Positions 36,092-44,648 of a stretch of 64,000 nucleotides of DNA are shown one piece after another. The stretch comes from Alcanivorax nanhaiticus (lineage in GTDB: Bacteria > Pseudomonadota > Gammaproteobacteria > Pseudomonadales > Alcanivoracaceae), in the NCBI RefSeq assembly GCF_000756665.1, contig NZ_ARXV01000004.1:124001-188000 (forward strand). The letters are read 5' to 3'. Both the position numbers and the translations under genes were made by a program. A model generated the notes under the pieces. The model was not told where the DNA came from. It was given only the letters and a program-made list of their open reading frames with translations, and did no database searches. Position 1 is the first letter of the stretch. The number at the start of each line of letters is the position of its first letter.

Positions 36092-37081
36092 ATGAAACAG
36101 GCAATGCCGGTCAATGAGCAGCAATTGGGCCCGAACCTGACCTTTTACGATCTGCATCCACCCGCCACCGACATGCTGGCAGAAGTGACCCAGTCCTTGT
36201 CTGCTGCTCGCCCCCACCTGCACCCTAAATATTTCTACGACGAGACCGGCTCTCGCCTGTTTGATGCCATCACCACCACCGAAGAGTACTACCCCACCCG
36301 CACCGAAGCTGGCCTGCTGGAGCAATACAGTGGAGATATTCAGCGCCAGTTAGGCGCTACCGGTACCATTGCGGAACCCGGTGCCGGCAGCTGCCAAAAG
36401 GTCCGACTGCTACTGGAACGCTGGGCACCGGATCGCTACATGCCGCTGGAAATTTCCCGCGACTGCCTGCTGCAATCTACCCGGGAACTGTCCCTGGCCT
36501 TTCCCGATATCCAGATCAGTGCGGTATGCGCGGATTACTGCCAGGCGTTATCACTGCCCTCCGACAGCCTCCCCGGCGGGCGTGTGGTGTTCTTCCCCGG
36601 TTCCACCATCGGTAACTTTGATCCTGAGGAACGCCGGCAATTTCTGCGTGGTCTGCATCATCTGGCGGGACCCGGTGGCGCATTGTTAATCGGCGCTGAT
36701 CTGCAGAAGGATAGTGCTCGCCTCAACGCGGCTTACAACGACGCCCAGGGGCTGACAGCAGCATTTAACCTGAACGCCCTGCACCATCTTAATCGCGCCC
36801 TGAACTGCGATTTTGATGTAGCCAACATGCGCCATGTGGCGTTCTATAACCCTGAAGCGCAGCGGATCGAAATGCATCTGGAGTGTCTGAAAGACCAACA
36901 GTTAAAGCTCGGCGAGTGTCAGCTGACCCTGAAAAGTGGCACCCGCATCCATACCGAAAACTCGTATAAATTCAGCGTGGAAAGCTTTACCCGTGAACTG
37001 ATGGAAGCAGGGTTTACACCCCGCGGATGCTGGACCGATCCCGACAATCTTTTCAGTCTCCACCTGGCCTCAACTGACTAG
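36092..37081 (+). CDS. egtD: L-histidine N-alpha-methyltransferase EgtD
   Basis: About 329 residues. EgtD trimethylates histidine to hercynine with three SAM molecules, the first step of ergothioneine synthesis. Signatures: HPKYFYDETGSRLFDAITTT and EEYYPTRTEAGLL (substrate region), IAEPGAGSCQKVRLLL (SAM site), VVFFPGSTIGNFDPEERRQF, and the C-terminal ENSYKFSVESFTREL. The ATG at 36092 is chosen because GAGGTG lies five bases upstream; a GTG at 36071 is also in frame. It forms a two-gene operon with egtB. Confidence 0.94.
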   Translation: MKQAMPVNEQQLGPNLTFYDLHPPATDMLAEVTQSLSAARPHLHPKYFYDETGSRLFDAITTTEEYYPTRTEAGLLEQYSGDIQRQLGATGTIAEPGAGSCQKVRLLLERWAPDRYMPLEISRDCLLQSTRELSLAFPDIQISAVCADYCQALSLPSDSLPGGRVVFFPGSTIGNFDPEERRQFLRGLHHLAGPGGALLIGADLQKDSARLNAAYNDAQGLTAAFNLNALHHLNRALNCDFDVANMRHVAFYNPEAQRIEMHLECLKDQQLKLGECQLTLKSGTRIHTENSYKFSVESFTRELMEAGFTPRGCWTDPDNLFSLHLASTD

Positions 37082-37384
37082 GAAGCCTCTGAACAACACC
37101 TCGCGTACTCAGTCTTTCAGGCTCAAAGGAGAAAAGGGGGGCGCGATTTGAAGGTGCATCTCCATCCATCGACTCTTCATCAGCGACCAGAAAGACCCGC
37201 AGGGGCGCGGCCTGAAGGGCACAAGGCGTTGTTCAGAAACTCCCTCTCTGATCGCCCTGGTATGTCGTTTGGGTAGAGCCAATAGTGTGAACCCGGTCCG
37301 GTAACGGTATACTGAACCCCGTTCTCACCCCAGAACACCAAGAATGACACTTGCCACGACAGGGGCGTGGCCTAGGGAGATCGG
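37082..37384. other. 303-bp gene-free stretch with a 10-bp inverted repeat
   Basis: TCTGAACAAC at 37088-37097 and GTTGTTCAGA at 37228-37237 are exact inverses 130 bp apart. Between them are GC-rich sequences and a purine-rich stretch around 37127. No open frame with a ribosome binding site. A decayed insertion element or a structured RNA region are both possible. Confidence 0.45.
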
Positions 37385-37909
37385 ATGCTTGAACTGATCA
37401 GCGCGGCGCGCAGACGTAAACGCCCGCCTACTCACCAGCTATTTGATGTGGTTACTCTGGAATTCAGAGTGGGCCTGCTGGATATCGACCTGAACATGCA
37501 TCTGAACAATGCCAAGTACCTGAAGTTCATGGACCGCAGCCGTCTGGAACACGCCGTGGTAACTGGCTCCCTCAATCGCATGATCGAAGCACGCTGTAAT
37601 GTGGTGGTCGCCAACACCGAGATCGCCTACATCCGCGAACTGCGCCCTTATCAACAGTTCCAGGTTCACACCCGCATTCTCGGCTGGGACGACAAATACG
37701 TTTACTACGATCAACGCTTTGAATCCCAGCGCAAACTCCACACCCACGCCTTGGTGCGTGTTGTCAACGTCTACGGCGGCAAATCCATCAGCCCGCAAAC
37801 CGCCCAGGACATCACTGGCATGCACCTGAAGTCCCCGCCATTGCCGGAGTATGTGGAGCAATGGAAACGGTTGCTGCAATCGAAGAAGCGGTTGACTGAG
37901 ACGGATTAG
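37385..37909 (+). CDS. hotdog-fold acyl-CoA thioesterase-like protein
   Basis: 174 residues. The region LEFRVGLLDIDLNMHLNNAK followed by YLKFMDRSRLEH matches the hotdog pattern (R-x-x-DxDxxxHxNN-x-x-Y) of the 4-hydroxybenzoyl-CoA thioesterase/THEM6 group. The Asp and His-Asn residues are the usual active-site surroundings. EIAYIRELRPYQQFQVHTRI is the second strand block. Probably cytosolic; substrate unknown, perhaps acyl-CoA or acyl-ACP. The ATG follows GGGAGATCGG. Its TAG stop begins the GAGTTTC repeat run downstream. Confidence 0.8.
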   Translation: MLELISAARRRKRPPTHQLFDVVTLEFRVGLLDIDLNMHLNNAKYLKFMDRSRLEHAVVTGSLNRMIEARCNVVVANTEIAYIRELRPYQQFQVHTRILGWDDKYVYYDQRFESQRKLHTHALVRVVNVYGGKSISPQTAQDITGMHLKSPPLPEYVEQWKRLLQSKKRLTETD

Positions 37910-37910
37910 C

Positions 37911-38018
37911 TTCGAGTTTCGAGTTTCGAGTTTCGAGTTTCGAGTTTCGAAAAGCAAAATCCTCACCAGGGAGTCAGGCAAGTGTCTTGCCTTTCGAAAC
38001 TCGCTTCTCGTAACTCGC
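37911..38018. repeat. heptamer-repeat cassette (GAGTTTC family), copy 5, most regular
   Basis: Five perfect or near-perfect CGAGTTT units lead into CGAAAAGCAAAA; the spacer of about 27 bp holds GGCAAG-TGT-CTTGCC, a small hairpin; the right arm is CTTTCGAAACTCGCTTCTCG plus TAACTCGC. It begins at the thioesterase stop codon. Confidence 0.9.
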
Positions 38019-38040
38019 CACTATACCCCATAGAAACATA

Positions 38041-38062
38041 AAGCCCCGGAATTCCGGGGCTT
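38041..38062 (-). terminator. intrinsic terminator of the DUF2846-like lipoprotein gene
   Basis: AAGCCCCGGAATTCCGGGGC and TT form a perfect palindrome. On the minus strand it is followed by TTTATGTTT, 28 bases after the lipoprotein stop codon. It may also act on the facing gene. Confidence 0.8.
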
Positions 38063-38067
38063 CTTGC

Positions 38068-38090
38068 GTGTTGCATACAATGTGCTGCGT
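38068..38090. repeat. heptamer run, GTGTTGC family (copy E2)
   Basis: GTGTTGC, ATACAAT, GTGCTGC, GT in 7-bp register, abutting the stop codon of the minus-strand lipoprotein gene at 38091. Same order (cassette, terminator, GTGTTGC run, stop) as at 33694-33862. Confidence 0.6.
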
Positions 38091-38684
38091 CTATTCCACT
38101 GAATACGTATAGAACGGGGCCCAACGCGGTTCTTTCTTCATCCGGTCAGCATAGTAAATACCCGGCTCATCCAGCCGCAGATCCGCGATTTCCCGAAGCG
38201 CGATCGCCTTGGGCACCTGCTGCAGCGGGCCAGCCTGCTGGTAGTTTTCCGGATCCGCCACAATTTCCGTCAGATCCAGCGGCTTCAGCTCGGAATACCG
38301 GAAGTAGTAATCCTGCCCACCTTCTACCTTCAAGGGCATTTCGAAAATCATTTTCAGGTAAAGCACGCTGAACGGGCGGCGGGCATAAAAGTCATGGGTG
38401 CCTGCTGGCAGCTCAAGCCAGGTATATGCTCCGGCCTTGAGACCAAACAATTGGGCAGAATCCAGGAAAAATACCGGGGCCTGCACCTCTTCATAACCCC
38501 AACGGGTAATAGGCCGGTAGATGTACACCATGGAATTACGCGGATCGAGCGTTTCGATGGGATCGAAGGTCTTGCCGTCAGGCGCGTCCAGAAAGGCACC
38601 CGGTGTCGCAGGAATCCCCATTCCCACCCCGGAACAGCCGGACAGCATCAGGCTGAAAAACGCCAGCCACACAACCAATCGCAT
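38091..38684 (-). CDS. DUF2846-like lipoprotein
   Basis: 197 residues. The signal sequence ends in the lipobox LSGC, so the mature protein is lipid-anchored at Cys17; the following Ser favours transport to the outer membrane by Lol. The body contains MVYIYRPITRWGYEEVQAPV, FGLKAGAYTWLELPAGTHDF and GQDYYFRYSEL, the pattern of DUF2846 proteins (a YIYRP strand, then GxYxxxxxxPGxH). Function of that family is unknown. It carries its own terminator and heptamer run. Confidence 0.8.
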   Translation of the reverse strand: MRLVVWLAFFSLMLSGCSGVGMGIPATPGAFLDAPDGKTFDPIETLDPRNSMVYIYRPITRWGYEEVQAPVFFLDSAQLFGLKAGAYTWLELPAGTHDFYARRPFSVLYLKMIFEMPLKVEGGQDYYFRYSELKPLDLTEIVADPENYQQAGPLQQVPKAIALREIADLRLDEPGIYYADRMKKEPRWAPFYTYSVE

Positions 38685-38921
38685 TATTATTCTCCATTGG
38701 TACCGTGGCCCTCAGGCGGCCCGGCCCTGTTATTATTGCGCCCACCCGGAATACCCCTGAAAACAGGGAAGTCGAGAGACGATAGCAATATAGTGCCTTT
38801 ATTGGGCTCTAACTATGGCCGATTTGACCGCGTTGCTCAAGATAGCAGCAACCCTCTCCTGGCCACATCAAAAGGGCATTCCTGCTCCCCCCAGCTCAGA
38901 GATTTCTGGTAATCTTCCGCC

Positions 38922-39422
38922 ATGTCTGTAAATCGTATCCGCACCCCCTGTATAGGCGTGTGTTCCACCGTGTTTGGTGACACAGTCTGCCGTGGCTGTC
39001 GCCGCTTCAGCCATGAGGTGGTGAACTGGAATGCCTACACCAATGAGCAAAAGAGTATCGTCTGGAAACGGCTGGATCTGCTCCTGTGTCAGGTGGTCGA
39101 CAACTACTTTAATGTGGCGGATGCGGCCTTGTTAGCCGAACAAATGACGTTCCAGAACCTGCGCTATCAGACACAACTGTCGCCTCAGGGCTGGATTCCC
39201 GAGCTACTCAAAGCCGCCGGCAAGCAGGCCATCCCTTACGACCGCTTCGGACTCACTCCCCTGCCCGCCAGCCAAGGCCTCACGCCGCGCCAGCTCTATG
39301 AGCAGATCAGCGCAGAATGCCACGCGCTTTCCCAGGCTCATTATGACCGCTCCTACGCCCGCCCGGTCAGACTCGTTGCCGAGCTCACCGAGCATGCGGC
39401 AAGGGAGAAGGGGCTGATCTAG
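38922..39422 (+). CDS. DUF1289-domain protein with C-terminal extension
   Basis: 166 residues. The N-terminus RTPCIGVCSTVFGDTVCRGC followed by RRFSHEVVNWNAYTNEQK is the DUF1289 signature, four cysteines likely binding a metal or cluster. The remainder (about 60-166) is helical and unplaced. Short DUF1289 proteins are typically 60-80 residues, so this is a longer version. The ribosome binding site is weak. The stop TAG is the start of the downstream heptamer cassette. The 237 bp upstream contains no other gene. Confidence 0.82.
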   Translation: MSVNRIRTPCIGVCSTVFGDTVCRGCRRFSHEVVNWNAYTNEQKSIVWKRLDLLLCQVVDNYFNVADAALLAEQMTFQNLRYQTQLSPQGWIPELLKAAGKQAIPYDRFGLTPLPASQGLTPRQLYEQISAECHALSQAHYDRSYARPVRLVAELTEHAAREKGLI

Positions 39423-39519
39423 TTTCGAGTTTCGAGAAGCGAGTTTCGAAGATCAAAATCCGCCCCCAAGACGCTTGGCAAGTGTTTTGCCTTTCGTAAC
39501 TCGCTTCTCGTAACTCGCA
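39421..39519. repeat. heptamer-repeat cassette (GAGTTTC family), copy 6
   Basis: GAGTTTCGAGAAGCGAGTTT then CGAAGATCAAAA; spacer with GGCAAGTGTTTTGCC similar to copy 5; right arm CTTTCGTAACTCGCTTCTCG plus TAACTCGC. It sits between two genes of the same direction, overlapping the DUF1289 stop codon. Confidence 0.85.
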
Positions 39520-39605
39520 ACCAGTCTCTCGCATCTGCCTTCCATTTGTCCCAATCTGACTCCCAACCCCCTTCCACCACACCATCACTCAATGGCACAT
39601 TTACG

Positions 39606-39628
39606 GAATGAACATTCATTACTCATTC
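39606..39628 (+). promoter_or_regulatory. probable TetR-family operator
   Basis: GAATGAACATTCATTACTCATTC contains the near-palindrome AATGAACATTCATT, 22 bp ahead of the tetR start. The AATGA-N4-TCATT form is common for autoregulated TetR proteins. The ribosome binding site GGAGGTGA follows. Confidence 0.6.
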
Positions 39629-39640
39629 TGGAGGTGAGTC

Positions 39641-40276
39641 ATGGCTTCCGCTTCATCCATCGCCACGCCCCCTTCCCGGACAAACCGGGAAGCACAAAAA
39701 CGGGAACAGATCATCAAGGCCGCTTTACAGGTATTTGCCGAGCATGGCCTGCATGGCACTCCTGTGCCCCCCATCGCCGATAAGGCGGGTGTGGGCGTGG
39801 GCACCTTGTATCGGTACTTCGACAGTAAGGAAGCGCTTATCAACGCGGCCTTCTGCGATGCCAAGCAACGCCTCCAGGATCGCTTGCTGACAGATCTTGA
39901 TCTGCTCAACCCCAGCCGCGCCCTGTTCGACACCTTATGGGCCCGGCTCACCGCCTTTGCCCGCCAGGAACCGGAAACCTTCCAGTTTCTGGAAATGCAG
40001 GATCACCACAGCTATCTCACTGCCGAAAGCCGCAGTTGTGAGCAAGCCCTGCTGATCCCGCTGGGCATGATGGTCATTATCGGCCAGCGCAATGGTCTGC
40101 TCAGCAACCGACTGAAGCCCGATCTGGCCATTGCCTTGTTCTGGGGCGCGTTTGTGGGCGTCTTCAAGGCCGAACGACTCAACTATCTCACCCTCAGCGA
40201 TGAGGACCTGAAGCAAGCCCGCGATGCCTGCTGGCTGGCCATGTCAAATAACAACAGCGGAGAAACTACCTCATGA
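39641..40276 (+). CDS. TetR-family transcriptional regulator
   Basis: 211 residues. The N-terminal helix-turn-helix is REQIIKAALQVFAEHGLHGT then PVPPIADKAGVGVGTLYRYF, ending in the Y-F-x-S-K-E-A motif. The C-terminal ligand domain is divergent, as usual. An excellent ribosome binding site (GGAGGTGA) precedes the ATG. It is the first gene of a four-gene run; it overlaps the SDR by four bases (ATGA). It likely represses this operon through the palindrome just upstream and responds to a lipophilic ketone or fatty metabolite; the ligand is inferred. Confidence 0.9.
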   Translation: MASASSIATPPSRTNREAQKREQIIKAALQVFAEHGLHGTPVPPIADKAGVGVGTLYRYFDSKEALINAAFCDAKQRLQDRLLTDLDLLNPSRALFDTLWARLTAFARQEPETFQFLEMQDHHSYLTAESRSCEQALLIPLGMMVIIGQRNGLLSNRLKPDLAIALFWGAFVGVFKAERLNYLTLSDEDLKQARDACWLAMSNNNSGETTS

Positions 40277-41046
40277 ATCCCAAACATATCCTGATTACCG
40301 GCGCCGCGGGTGCCATTGGTGGCAAGTTGGCTGGCCAGTTTCATCAGCACCATCCAGATGCCCGCCTGACCCTGGTGGATCTGAACCAGGAAGCGCTTCA
40401 AAAAGTGGCTGATCAATACGACGCCAATGCTGAAGCCTGCGATCTCACCGCTATCGATGCCCTGCCCCAATGGTGGCAGTCACAGGTAGATCGCCATGGG
40501 CCAGTGGATGTGCTGGTCAATTGTGCCGGGATCATGGACATCATGACGCTGGCAGGCACCGGCTGGGAACGCGGCAAGCGGCTGATCGATATCAACTTCA
40601 CCGCCCCCATGCGGCTGATGGATCTGGCACTGCCCTTCATGATCCAACAGCAGGACGGCTGCGTGATCAATGTGGCCAGCATGGCCGGTCGGGTACCGAT
40701 TCGCGGCTGCAGTTACTACGGCGGCGCTAAAGCAGGTATTGGCCTGGCTTCCGAGATTGCCCGCCTGGACCTGAAGAAAGACAACGTCAATGTGATCACG
40801 GTGTACCCCGGCCCCATCTATTCCGGGCTGGAAACCCACGCGCGAGGCCAGGTGAAGCAGGGGCCCATCTCCCGTTATATCCCCACCGGCAAGCCCGATG
40901 TACTTGCTGAGCGGATTTATCGCACCTACCGCAAGAATGGCGCACGGGTGATTTACCCGGATATCTACAGCCTGGCCAAGCAAGTCGCCAACCTGAACCT
41001 GACCAACAAGGCCATGGACTTCTTCAGTCCACAACCAAACCAGTAA
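40273..41046 (+). CDS. short-chain dehydrogenase/reductase of the BVMO operon
   Basis: 257 residues, classical SDR. Cofactor motif ITGAAGAIGGKLAGQ, NCAGIMD in place of NNAG, catalytic Ser in NVASMAGRVP and YYGGAKAGI for the YxxxK pair. The C-terminal region (RIYRTYRKNGARVIYPDIYS) resembles SDRs encoded beside flavin monooxygenases. It probably interconverts an alcohol and ketone that serves as BVMO substrate. It overlaps tetR and lies 13 bases from the BVMO gene, consistent with one transcript. Confidence 0.87.
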   Translation: MNPKHILITGAAGAIGGKLAGQFHQHHPDARLTLVDLNQEALQKVADQYDANAEACDLTAIDALPQWWQSQVDRHGPVDVLVNCAGIMDIMTLAGTGWERGKRLIDINFTAPMRLMDLALPFMIQQQDGCVINVASMAGRVPIRGCSYYGGAKAGIGLASEIARLDLKKDNVNVITVYPGPIYSGLETHARGQVKQGPISRYIPTGKPDVLAERIYRTYRKNGARVIYPDIYSLAKQVANLNLTNKAMDFFSPQPNQ

Positions 41047-41059
41047 AGCGGAAACCATC

Positions 41060-42544
41060 ATGACTCAGCAAGAAAATACCCCCATTCATGACGTCCTGAT
41101 TGTCGGTGCCGGCATCAGTGGCATTGGTCTCGGCATCAAGCTAAAAGAAGCCGGCATCAACAACTTTGTCATTCTGGAAAAAGCCGCAGATCTGGGTGGC
41201 ACCTGGCGGGACAACACCTACCCCGGCTGTGCCTGTGATGTACCCTCAGCACTGTATTCCTATTCTTTTGCCCAGAAACCGGACTGGACTCGCGCCTTCG
41301 CCGGCCAGGCCGAAATTCTCGACTATGTTCGCCAGGTGGCAGAGCAGCATGACATCCCCGGTGATATTCACTTCAATCAATGTGTCGAACGCGCACAATG
41401 GCGCGAAGAAAAAAACCTCTGGGAAGTGCAAACGGCAGATCAATTTTATCTGGCCCGTACCGTGGTCGCCTGCTCTGGCTATCTGCACGAACCCATCATC
41501 CCCAACATCCCTGGTCTGAAAGATTTCACCGGCACCCTGTTCCATTCCTCGCGCTGGGATCATGAGCACGAGCTGGCCGGCGAACGCGTAGCCGTAGTAG
41601 GCACTGGAGCTTCCGCTATCCAGTTCGTTCCGGAAATCCAGCCCAAAGTAAAACAGCTGACCTTGTTCCAGCGCACCCCTCAATGGGTGCTTCCGAAACC
41701 GGATCACAGCATTCCCAAAGTGGAAGAAAACTTTTTCCGCCTGCCCTTTACCCTCAATGCCTGGCGCAAGATGTTGTACGGCGGCTTTGAAACCTTTGGC
41801 ATCGGTTTCCGTCGCCCTGCCATCCTCAAACAGATTCAGAAACTGGGCCTCGCCCATTTGAAAGTGGCTATCAAGGACCCGGAACTGCGCGCCAAACTGA
41901 CCCCGGATTACACCCTCGGTTGCAAGCGTGTACTGATGAGCAACAACTACTATCCCGCGCTGAACAAAACCAATGTGGATGTCTTCCATACCGGCCTGAA
42001 AGAAGTGCGCGGCAACACGCTGGTAGGACAGGACGGCAGCGAGTGCGAAGTGGATACCATCATCCTCGGCACCGGCTTCTTCGTCACCGAACCGCCCATC
42101 GCCAACCATATCTACAATGACGCGGGAGAGTCCCTGAGCGATATGTGGAAAGACGGCATGCAAGCCTACCGAGGCACCACCATTGCCGGCCTGCCAAATG
42201 CCTTCATGGTGCTCGGTCCGAATCTCGGCATTGGCCACAACTCGGCGTTCATCGTCATTGAAGCGCAGATCAACTACATCGTCAGCACACTCACCACCAT
42301 GCGTGACCAGCAACTGCAACGCATCGAAGTGAAGGCCGATGTGCAGCGGGACTATAACCGCAAAGTACAGCAAGACCTGCAAGGCACCGTCTGGAACACC
42401 GGTGGCTGCTCCAGCTACTACCTGGACAAAAACGGTTTCAACAGTGTCGGTTTCCCATGGAGCACGCTGGAAATGCAACGGCTACTGAAACAGTTTGACC
42501 GTGACAACTACACCGTCACGCCTGCAGCCCAACCCGTATTCTGA
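41060..42544 (+). CDS. Baeyer-Villiger type flavin monooxygenase
   Basis: 494 residues. FAD-binding GAGISG (16-21), then LGGTWRDNTYPGCACDVPS. The BVMO fingerprint FxGxxxHxxxW is complete as FTGTLFHSSRW (156-166). The NADPH-binding VGTGASAIQFV follows near 180-190, and GTGFFVTEPP and GPNLGIGHNS are conserved further on. Type I BVMOs insert oxygen next to a ketone to form an ester or lactone. The sequence is closer to the cyclohexanone/4-hydroxyacetophenone monooxygenase group than to AlmA long-chain alkane monooxygenases (which have a GGTWDLFRYPG-like block). Preceded by GCGGAAACC. Part of the tetR operon. Confidence 0.92.
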   Translation: MTQQENTPIHDVLIVGAGISGIGLGIKLKEAGINNFVILEKAADLGGTWRDNTYPGCACDVPSALYSYSFAQKPDWTRAFAGQAEILDYVRQVAEQHDIPGDIHFNQCVERAQWREEKNLWEVQTADQFYLARTVVACSGYLHEPIIPNIPGLKDFTGTLFHSSRWDHEHELAGERVAVVGTGASAIQFVPEIQPKVKQLTLFQRTPQWVLPKPDHSIPKVEENFFRLPFTLNAWRKMLYGGFETFGIGFRRPAILKQIQKLGLAHLKVAIKDPELRAKLTPDYTLGCKRVLMSNNYYPALNKTNVDVFHTGLKEVRGNTLVGQDGSECEVDTIILGTGFFVTEPPIANHIYNDAGESLSDMWKDGMQAYRGTTIAGLPNAFMVLGPNLGIGHNSAFIVIEAQINYIVSTLTTMRDQQLQRIEVKADVQRDYNRKVQQDLQGTVWNTGGCSSYYLDKNGFNSVGFPWSTLEMQRLLKQFDRDNYTVTPAAQPVF

Positions 42545-42562
42545 GACAGACAGGACCGGATC

Positions 42563-43510
42563 ATGCCAAAAGACAACACATCCTCCACACCTCGCCGGGG
42601 CCTGGTACTGGGCTGCGGCGGCGTCGCCGGCGGAGCCTGGAGCATTGCTGCGCTGCATCATCTGGAACAGCAGCTGGACTGGGACTGCCGCAAGGCCGAT
42701 GTCCTGATCGGAACCTCTGTCGGCGCAGTGCTGGCCGCATTGCTTGGCAGCGGCATTAGCGTCGACCAACTGTTGGCTTGCCAACAGGGCACCAGCGATA
42801 CTTGCCGATGGGACCACGACACCGACACTGGTGGCGCCTTGCCTCCTCTGCCAGGGGCCCGCTTTACCGGCAAGCCACTGGTGATGAAAGGCCTTCGCGG
42901 CGAGGTCTCCGCCCTCACCGCCATCTGTGGTGCACTGCCCGCAGGCCAGTTCGACATGAGCGCCTTTCGCAAGCTGGTGAACGATGCGGCAAAAGGCAAA
43001 GACTGGGTGGAACACCCTGCCACCTGGATCATGGCCGTGGATACCGAAACCGGTAAACGGATTCCCTTCGGCAAAGGCGGCGCTCCCAGCGCGACCATTG
43101 TGGATGCCGTCTGTGCTTCCTACGGTGTGCCCTTCTGGTGCCCTCCGGTGACAGTGGATAACCGCACGTATATCGATGGCGGCGTTGCCTCTCCCGTCTC
43201 CGCAGACCTGCTGGTCGACAGTGCCGTGGATGAAGTGATCGTGCTTGCCCCCATGGCCTCCCGGCAGCCAGACAAACCCTGGCATCCCTTCGAGCGCATT
43301 GAACGCCGGGTGCGTCGTTATATGACCTCCGTGGTAGACAGGGAAGTCGCCGCGCTGGAAAAAGCGGGTAAAAAAGTCATTCGTATCGAGCCTGTGGCGG
43401 AAGACTTGAGAGCCTTCGGCTACAACATGATGGACCCGGCCAGACGCAAAGGGGTATTGGAAACCGCGCTATCGACAACACGCTACACGGTGAATCACGC
43501 TCTGGCCTGA
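42563..43510 (+). CDS. patatin-like phospholipase/esterase of the BVMO operon
   Basis: 315 residues. Oxyanion loop LGCGGVAGGAW (a GCGGxxGG variant of the patatin GGGxxG), nucleophile Ser52 in GTSVG, and the catalytic Asp205 in YIDGGVASP. This Ser-Asp dyad is complete. Patatins hydrolyse acyl esters. Placed behind a BVMO it could hydrolyse the ester product; this is an inference. No signal peptide. The ATG follows AGGACCGG. Confidence 0.9.
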   Translation: MPKDNTSSTPRRGLVLGCGGVAGGAWSIAALHHLEQQLDWDCRKADVLIGTSVGAVLAALLGSGISVDQLLACQQGTSDTCRWDHDTDTGGALPPLPGARFTGKPLVMKGLRGEVSALTAICGALPAGQFDMSAFRKLVNDAAKGKDWVEHPATWIMAVDTETGKRIPFGKGGAPSATIVDAVCASYGVPFWCPPVTVDNRTYIDGGVASPVSADLLVDSAVDEVIVLAPMASRQPDKPWHPFERIERRVRRYMTSVVDREVAALEKAGKKVIRIEPVAEDLRAFGYNMMDPARRKGVLETALSTTRYTVNHALA

Positions 43511-43721
43511 TTACCGGAAGGGACGCCTTGAATCAGGGACGTCTGTTATGAAAAGGGCATGGGAACAGCGCACCCACACCAGCTGAAATGCCGTTTCGCG
43601 GTCGCATCCGGAGGGCATAGCAAACGCCCGTTCCCACACGGCAGCCTATCCAGACAGGGGGTTGCCATGGTGGGAGCGGCGGTTCCGCCGCGATAAGGAA
43701 ACTGAGAAAAACGTAGCCCTT
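43511..43721. repeat. convergent gap with a Pseudomonas-type REP
   Basis: GTGGGAGCGGCGGTTCCGCC then GCGA (43670-43693) is a classic REP-like hairpin. Further left, TGGGAAC (43559) and GTTCCCA (43630) form wider inverted arms. No gene is seen between the patatin and the glucosaminidase. Confidence 0.65.
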
Positions 43722-44648
43722 TCAGGGCGCATTCAGCTGATCCGCTGGCACCAACACCAGGGCATGCATATCTTCAAACAGGGCCTTGTCCGTGCCCTGT
43801 AGTTTGTTGTACTTGATGATGGCATGCAGGGATTTCACGTAGTCCTGGCCCCGCTCGGAATACTTGTCCAGCGTGGTTGCCGCCTGCAACCCGATAAAGG
43901 CTTCATCCCTGTCGCGCTGCATGGCACGCAGTTCACGAAAAGACGCATATGCAGGGTGGCTGTTCAGGTTAAGGGCGTGCGCCTGTACAGACTGCAACGG
44001 CGCATCAAACGCGGCAATCTTGTAATCCCCCATACCGCTCCGCTGTCCCTCCGGGGTAATTCCCTTGCCACCCCATGTCCACTGCCCGAACAAGGCATTA
44101 CCGGCAAAGGCAAAACGGGACGTACCCCAGCCACTCTCTTCGGCGGCTTGGGCCAGAATCAACGAAGGAGGGATTGCATCCACACGATGGAGCAAGAGTG
44201 CCATCTGCTCCGTGACAGCATCTTCATCTACCCGGTACTGCCCTGCCAGCTCTCGCACCCAGGCATCTTCCTCCGCTGACAAAGCCTCCTGCTCGGCCAG
44301 AGCCTGCAGCCGCTGCCGATCCTTCAGGATCAGCTCATTGCTTCGCAACACCAGCGGCCCCACCGCCCGGAAGAACAACTTCTTCTTCAAGGTAACACTA
44401 ATCTCATGACTAACCCCCTTGCCCCACTGCTCCGGCACCGTGGACAAATAAAGCCGCGGCACACGCCGATCACCCGCTATCCAGCTTTCATCGGTGTAAT
44501 GCAGCTGCTCAAACAAATCCAGCACCGCATGGTAATCATCAATAATCACCACACTGACTTTCTGCTCACCTCCCGTGGCCTCGGGATACTCCTCAGCTTG
44601 AGTCGCCATACCGAGTAATAGCAGCATTACTGCAGCAATCAATCGCAT
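43722..44648 (-). CDS. bax: Bax-family glucosaminidase-domain protein
   Basis: 308 residues. Signal peptide (LIAAVMLLLLGMATQA). The C-terminal half is the N-acetylglucosaminidase fold of Bax/FlgJ-type hydrolases: ILAQAAEESGWGTSRFAFAG then NALFGQWTW, with the catalytic Glu in AAEESGWG; later SVQAHALNLNSHPAY and YVKSLHAIIKYN. It likely trims peptidoglycan in the periplasm. The N-terminal 120 residues are typical of Bax and of unknown role. The ATG follows AAGGAAGC. Single gene. Confidence 0.88.
   Translation of the reverse strand: MRLIAAVMLLLLGMATQAEEYPEATGGEQKVSVVIIDDYHAVLDLFEQLHYTDESWIAGDRRVPRLYLSTVPEQWGKGVSHEISVTLKKKLFFRAVGPLVLRSNELILKDRQRLQALAEQEALSAEEDAWVRELAGQYRVDEDAVTEQMALLLHRVDAIPPSLILAQAAEESGWGTSRFAFAGNALFGQWTWGGKGITPEGQRSGMGDYKIAAFDAPLQSVQAHALNLNSHPAYASFRELRAMQRDRDEAFIGLQAATTLDKYSERGQDYVKSLHAIIKYNKLQGTDKALFEDMHALVLVPADQLNAP

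Noticed and set aside
37911-38018. Regular direct repeats as a CRISPR array
   Set aside because: Units are 7 bp with no spacers between them, and no cas genes are near.
41060-42544. AlmA long-chain alkane monooxygenase
   Set aside because: The N-terminal block GGTWRDNTYPGCACDVPS fits other type I BVMOs, not the AlmA pattern.
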